A stretch of DNA of 64,000 nucleotides from Debaryomyces hansenii CBS767. Its lineage: Eukaryota > Ascomycota > Pichiomycetes > Serinales > Debaryomycetaceae. Each line of letters opens with the position of its first letter. Positions within the stretch are counted from its first letter, which is position 1. Shown in pieces: positions 59,619-64,000 of this stretch. The notes below the pieces were generated by a model, which saw only the letters and a list, made by a program, of their open reading frames with translations, did no database searches and was not told the DNA's origin. The stretch covers positions 992,001 to 1,056,000 of the forward strand of contig NC_006045.2 in NCBI RefSeq assembly GCF_000006445.2, in the 5' to 3' direction. The translations under genes and the position numbers were made by a program.

Positions 59619-60272
59619 ATGAACGGTATTTCAGTTGATATTAATCATTTGAAGAAAGGAGAAGTTAATTTAGGTACATCAATTATGGCCGTTACATTTA
59701 AGGATGGGGTTATATTAGGAGCGGATTCAAGAACAACAACTGGAGCATATATCGCTAACAGAGTCACAGATAAGTTGACGCAAATTCATGATACCATATA
59801 TTGTTGCCGGTCGGGATCAGCAGCAGATACACAGGCTGTGGCGGACATTGTTAAGTATCATTTGCAGGTTTACTCATCACAATTACCAAACAACGAAAAG
59901 CCTACTACGAAGGTAGCAGCGAACGTATTTCAAGAATTATGTTACAACAACAAAGATGGTTTGACTGCAGGTATTATTTGTGCTGGGTATGATAAACAAA
60001 ACAAGGGATCGGTGTATCTGATTCCAATTGGGGGTTCTATACATCAACAAGATTATGCGATTGCAGGTTCGGGATCCACGTTCATTTACGGTTGGTGTAA
60101 CGAAAACTACAAGCCTGAGATGGAAAAGGACGATTGCGTTCAATTCATCAAGACTGCATTGTCTGAGGCCATTAAATGGGATGGTTCTTCTGGTGGTGTC
60201 ATTAGAATGGTCATTTTAACCGAAAAAGGGGTCGAGAGATTAATCTTCTACCCTGAAGATTACCAAAAATAA
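59619..60272 (+). CDS. PRE3: 20S proteasome subunit beta-1 (caspase-like)
   Basis: A 217-residue precursor. Autocatalytic cleavage between Gly19 and Thr20 exposes the catalytic Thr1. In mature numbering Asp17, Lys33 and Arg45 are present; Arg45 gives the preference for acidic P1 residues. The protein is nearly collinear with yeast Pre3 (215), but the gene lacks the intron known in S. cerevisiae. Codon 134 (60018-60020) is CTG where yeast has Thr and human Ser, supporting CUG=Ser decoding. The PACE-like element is upstream. Confidence 0.98.
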   Translation: MNGISVDINHLKKGEVNLGTSIMAVTFKDGVILGADSRTTTGAYIANRVTDKLTQIHDTIYCCRSGSAADTQAVADIVKYHLQVYSSQLPNNEKPTTKVAANVFQELCYNNKDGLTAGIICAGYDKQNKGSVYLIPIGGSIHQQDYAIAGSGSTFIYGWCNENYKPEMEKDDCVQFIKTALSEAIKWDGSSGGVIRMVILTEKGVERLIFYPEDYQK

Positions 60273-60773
60273 TTCTTCTGAAGTATATACTATCGATTAT
60301 ACAGTAAATATTAGATATATTAATATTAGGTGAAAAATTCATCGTATTGAATAGTTTTGTTAAGCTGGTGATTTTCAGCAGTTTTACAGTTTCCAGTTTC
60401 TATAACTGGATTATGGCATACATCCACGTAGCATAGTACGACTTGTGTGACGATTATTTTCTGGCACCAATAACGTTCAGTACACCGATAATATTCAAAA
60501 TTGGATTCTAAGGCATCAATTATCCTCAAATCCATAGTAAATATAACCTGACTACAACCGTTGATCCTTTATTTACCATTTCTACTAAAGTAAATGAATA
60601 CAAGTCAGAAACAATATCTACTACTAAGACTACTACAATGATAATAAATAATATATGTATTGATCTTTTAATTTGCAACTATATCACGTGCTGCAATGAA
60701 GATATAAGATTGAAAACTAAGAGTAGACGATGAATTGAAATTTTAGAACATGGTTCCAACGATATGATAGTGC
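60273..60773. other. Spacer with a doubtful 69-codon frame
   Basis: A minus-strand ATG frame at 60535-60326 would encode 69 residues (MDLRIIDALESNFEYYRCTE...). No family is recognised and I do not call it. The rest is the shared 3' flank of PRE3 and the permease. Confidence 0.35.
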
Positions 60774-62537
60774 TTAACACCAGAAGTTCCAAACCCTAGC
60801 GTAGAAAGGTTTTGCGGCAATAAATGCTCGTTCTTCGGCAAGTTCTTGCCTTAATAAATCCAAATCTAAGTCTCTTCTACCAGTATCAATATCAATATCT
60901 TTGGCCCTAATATAGAGTCTCCAGTTCCTTCTATAAAGCTTGTGACAGATATAGAAGAATAAAACAACTGGGAAACCAAGATAACTTTGGAAGAATGCAC
61001 TTGGATCTGGAGAACTGCCCAATGGAAACAATGCGACCCAGAATTGGGCAATTAAGACCAAGATGTTTAAAGTCATACCAATATATGAGCCAATAAGGCC
61101 GACCTGAGAAGTGTATGCAATCTCGGAGGTATCTCTTCCTTGTACTTTCAAAGCCCTTCTGAATCTAATATGACAGAAGTTAATCGAACCCCAGGTAAAG
61201 ATGGAAGAAAGACCGGACAAGGCCATCAACCAATTGAAAACCTCACCTTGCTTATCAGACGCAGAGACAAAACAAAGTAACCCAAAGGTGCATTGGACGA
61301 TAATACCAACTAATGGACGACCCTTTTTATCAATATAGCCAAAAATCTTTGGCGCTTGTCTTGCAGCTGCTAATGCGGCTAGAGTTCTTGAAGAAGCAAA
61401 AACAGACGAATTACCGACAGATAAAACAGAAATCATAATGACAACATTCATGACCGATGGTAATCCACTAATCTCAGCATTTTTGATAGCAATAACGAAA
61501 GGAGAGGCTTTAGCGTCCACAGAAGAGTCAGAAAGTAATCTCTCGTCATCGTATCTAACCAATAAACCAACCAAGGTTAAAGAGATAACATAAAATAAAA
61601 CAATTCTCCAGAAAACTTGCTTGGTCGCCTTTGGTAAAGACTTTCTTGGATTAGCAGATTCTGCAGAAGCTAACCCTACTAATTCAGTACCAGCAAAAGC
61701 AAAAGCAGCGGTGACGAAAACAGTACAGACACCTTTGAATCCATTAGCAAAGGCACCTGGATGTTGCCAGTATCTACCACCAAGGTAACCTTGAGGACCT
61801 ACACCTCCTGCGGCAATAATTATACCTAATATAATAAAGCCCATTACTGCGGTGACTTTAATGAGGGAGAAAATAAATTCTGCTTCACCGTAACCTTTGA
61901 CACCAAAAAAATTAATACTAACAATCAAAACATAGAAAATAGCCACAAACGCCGCCGAATTAATTGACAGGTTCCAATACTCAATAGTAATAGACGCCGC
62001 CACCAATTCTAACGGAAACACAACCAACCATTGCAAAGCATAGTTCCAAGCCATAGCAAACCCCCATGATGGACAAATAAAACGAGTATTGTAAGTAACG
62101 AAAGCACCAGAAACCGGGAATGTCACAGCCAATTCTCCTAACGCCTGGACAGTACAATAAATCATAACCCCAATGATAATATAAGCAATCAAAATCCCTG
62201 CTGGACCCCCGGTTCTCAAAGTAGTACCAGAACCCACAAAAAGACCTGTACCAATGGACCCGCCAATGGCGATCATCTGTAAGTGTCTGTTCTTCAAAGA
62301 CCTCGACAATGGGGAGTTAGCAGTGATGATAGCAGCTCTTTCCACTTCCGATAAGTTAGGGTCAATTCCTAATTCAGTATCGTCGAATCTCCTAAAAGAG
62401 TCACGGAATTTCTCAAATTTGCCCATAGGGGCCTTGTTATCACTGGCTTCAAAAGCATCGACAAAAACTCCACCATCCTTCTCGTTGGACGTAGCAGCAT
62501 CTGCTGACCTTATATAATTAAGTTCTTTTTCAGGCAT
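60774..62537 (-). CDS. GAP1: General amino acid permease, Gap1 family
   Basis: A 587-residue plasma-membrane amino acid/H+ symporter of the yeast AAT family with 12 membrane segments. SRSLKNRHLQMIAIGGSIGT begins segment 1, and FAFAGTELVGLASAESANPR is the substrate-site helix region. PFVIAIKNAEISGLPSVMN and the tail ending FYARVWNFWC are Gap1-type. The N-terminal lysines fit ubiquitin-driven endocytosis as in yeast. CUG yeasts carry several Gap paralogues and I cannot assign which. The long upstream region has paired GATA motifs typical of nitrogen control. Confidence 0.9.
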   Translation of the reverse strand: MPEKELNYIRSADAATSNEKDGGVFVDAFEASDNKAPMGKFEKFRDSFRRFDDTELGIDPNLSEVERAAIITANSPLSRSLKNRHLQMIAIGGSIGTGLFVGSGTTLRTGGPAGILIAYIIIGVMIYCTVQALGELAVTFPVSGAFVTYNTRFICPSWGFAMAWNYALQWLVVFPLELVAASITIEYWNLSINSAAFVAIFYVLIVSINFFGVKGYGEAEFIFSLIKVTAVMGFIILGIIIAAGGVGPQGYLGGRYWQHPGAFANGFKGVCTVFVTAAFAFAGTELVGLASAESANPRKSLPKATKQVFWRIVLFYVISLTLVGLLVRYDDERLLSDSSVDAKASPFVIAIKNAEISGLPSVMNVVIMISVLSVGNSSVFASSRTLAALAAARQAPKIFGYIDKKGRPLVGIIVQCTFGLLCFVSASDKQGEVFNWLMALSGLSSIFTWGSINFCHIRFRRALKVQGRDTSEIAYTSQVGLIGSYIGMTLNILVLIAQFWVALFPLGSSPDPSAFFQSYLGFPVVLFFYICHKLYRRNWRLYIRAKDIDIDTGRRDLDLDLLRQELAEERAFIAAKPFYARVWNFWC

Positions 62538-63193
62538 CGTGCGATATATATGAGCCTATAATCACCGATCAATAGCTTTTTGAATAAAATCAGGTTTTCT
62601 TTGTTCGTTATTATTCCAGGATATTGTCTCGTACTTATATGTCCCCAGTGTTTGGCCAGGTTGGCTGCATTCAGTATTTAGTCCTTATCAATTGCAAAAT
62701 TCCCATAGAAATTATTAACCCAATATACACGACCCCGCTACTCACTTTAGGTGACTAGTGATAACAATAGATAGTAGCGTATATCTGCATTCCAAAAAAT
62801 GGCCGATCAAAAAATGCCGTAGTTTTTATCCTGCACTATTGTATTTTGAAATATGTATCGACAGACTAGCTCAAACAGGCATTGATCTCTGTCGAACCGC
62901 ATGTCTCCTGAGACTCAATATTCACATGTTGAAATAACTAGCATAATACCGAGTATTTGTCTAGGAATACGCGTAGAGCTTTACATGTAGATTTGACATG
63001 AATATCCGGATCCATGGATGCTAACGAACGTCCAGTCGTGAAAGTATAGCTGTACGGCTGGACATATGGTTAGAGCGTTGGCGGGAACGATAATTACGTC
63101 CAATTCAATTTCCTATCAGTTCACCTCGCATAAACAGGCGTCCCCAAGATACCAGGCGATCTCTACTCATGCAATAATGTGGTATATTCTGTT

Positions 63194-63204
63194 TTATCGT
63201 TATC
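63194..63204 (-). promoter_or_regulatory. Double GATA motif, minus orientation
   Basis: The reverse complement reads GATAACGATAA, identical over 11 bp to the motif at 63563-63573 in the opposite orientation. It lies 657 bp upstream of the permease start. GATA factors of nitrogen catabolite control bind closely spaced GATAA pairs. Confidence 0.4.
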
Positions 63205-63494
63205 TACAGATATGGATGATACAATACAAAAGGGGTTAGATAGATGGCGCCGTATGCCAATAGATTAGACCATCACGTGACCTGGCATATTTTGAAACAG
63301 TCTTGTTCTTGGAGGAGGTGGGGCCTGCCCAGGATTCTTCGTCTCATGGTTGCAATGGAACAGAGTGGAGAGGTGGATGCAAGAGGTATTGTTGCGAAAT
63401 GACCCCATAAAGGAGCGGACGACGATTGCTAGGAATGACTACCGTGCAAAAAACCCTTCTGTGGCTACTCGACGCCGCGAAAGTACAGTGTTAG

Positions 63495-63519
63495 CGATAT
63501 CTACTAGTAGTAGATATCG
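63495..63519. repeat. 25-bp perfect palindrome
   Basis: Twelve bases (CGATATCTACTA), a single central G, then the exact reverse complement. Such symmetry suggests a dimeric protein site, or a hairpin if transcribed. No known factor matches. Confidence 0.9.
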
Positions 63520-63562
63520 AATGCTTCTATCAATCATGATTACGTAACATCCCCTATTTAGT

Positions 63563-63574
63563 GATAACGATAAG
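63563..63574 (+). promoter_or_regulatory. Double GATA motif, plus orientation
   Basis: GATAACGATAAG, pairing with the inverted copy at 63194-63204. It lies 1.03 kb upstream of the permease start, which is distant for a yeast promoter. Confidence 0.35.
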
Positions 63575-64000
63575 CTATTGTGGGCTCACCATAGATACAC
63601 ACTAAGAGAGTCTATAGCGGCTAATATAGCCACCAGGTGTAAGATGGACAGAGACGGACGTTTCGGCGTTTTGGTGGACAGCTAGCTTGTGAAAAATTTT
63701 AGGGAATACTTCGACATATGCAGCAGAATATTATATCGAGGGAGAATATTATGAAAACGGAGCCAAAAAAATAACATGGACGTCAAACTGATAACAGAGC
63801 GATAGCCAATGGGATAATTCCATATTGACGTGGCATTCTAAATATGGGGAAAATGCGAGCGAGATCTGGACCCATACACCAGACTTGGATCTAGTATTTT
63901 TGCTCTGGATTTGGGCAATGGGCTAAACAACATCTGCGAAATCCACTGTATTTGTCTAACAAACATTGGTTGCATGTCGAACAAGATTTGAACAGATGTA

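Larger units (their letters stand above)
62538..64000. other. Gene-poor region upstream of the permease
   Basis: 1.46 kb without a convincing gene. A 65-codon plus frame (63350-63547) resembles nothing and contains the 25-bp palindrome. There are paired double-GATA motifs and a lone ACGCGT at about 62969. The stretch is comparatively G+C-rich for a spacer, so an RNA gene or the promoter of a gene beyond the edge is possible. Confidence 0.4.

Overview
This is nuclear DNA of a budding yeast of the CUG-Ser clade, most likely Debaryomyces or a close relative. The evidence is A+T-rich, compact, nearly intron-free gene order; genes kept by CUG-clade yeasts but absent from Saccharomyces (a complex I assembly factor like NDUFAF8, an SF3b p14/SF3B6 protein); a Ty1/copia-type retroelement; and an in-frame CTG in the proteasome gene PRE3 at a site that is Thr in baker's yeast and Ser in human. 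The species call is inference.

Layout. 1-3283: a graveyard of copia-type elements (a broken minus-strand gag-pol, two different LTRs, a stranded 75-bp pol scrap, a plus-strand gag fragment). 3284-8886: a sugar-metabolism neighbourhood with an HGT-type hexose transporter, a YFH7-type P-loop kinase and a Gal4/Lac9-family activator; the transporter promoter holds a perfect CGG-N11-CCG site. 8887-9496: a convergent gap with a telomere-repeat complement beside a hairpin. 9497-11674: EFB1 (spliced, with a U18/snR18 snoRNA in its intron) and EFM5, both acting on eEF1A. 11876-16698: TFC3 and PXR1. 16771-22169 (minus strand): a GAS1/PHR glucanosyltransferase, ERG26 and NUP60. 22517-27553: MMS22. 27666-34943: SWC4, CUL3 and LEU1, with three phased Leu3-type sites before LEU1. 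35144-39117: BRN1, NMA1, a tRNA-Ser(GCU) with a short intron, and the NDUFAF8-like gene. 39467-45301: PXA2, NAP1 and a perilipin (PLN1). 46458-49244: a chitin deacetylase and two small unrecognised genes. 49680-57802: RTT109, VAN1, an unrecognised 184-residue gene, DNM1 and OST1. 57855-62537: SF3B6-like gene, a membrane cyclophilin, PRE3 and a GAP1-type amino acid permease. The right end (62538-64000) is a long gene-poor stretch upstream of the permease with paired GATA motifs and a 25-bp perfect palindrome.

Functional links: EFB1 and EFM5 serve the same elongation factor; MMS22, RTT109 and NAP1 belong to chromatin and replication-damage handling, and MMS22 and NAP1 both have an MluI cell-cycle box (ACGCGT) within about 90 bp of the start; LEU1, ERG26 and PRE3 each have the promoter motif expected for their pathway. 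Start codons were chosen as real ATGs; several frames open further upstream only through TTG or GTG codons, which I did not use. Motif-to-factor assignments rest on consensus sequences known from other yeasts and are untested here.
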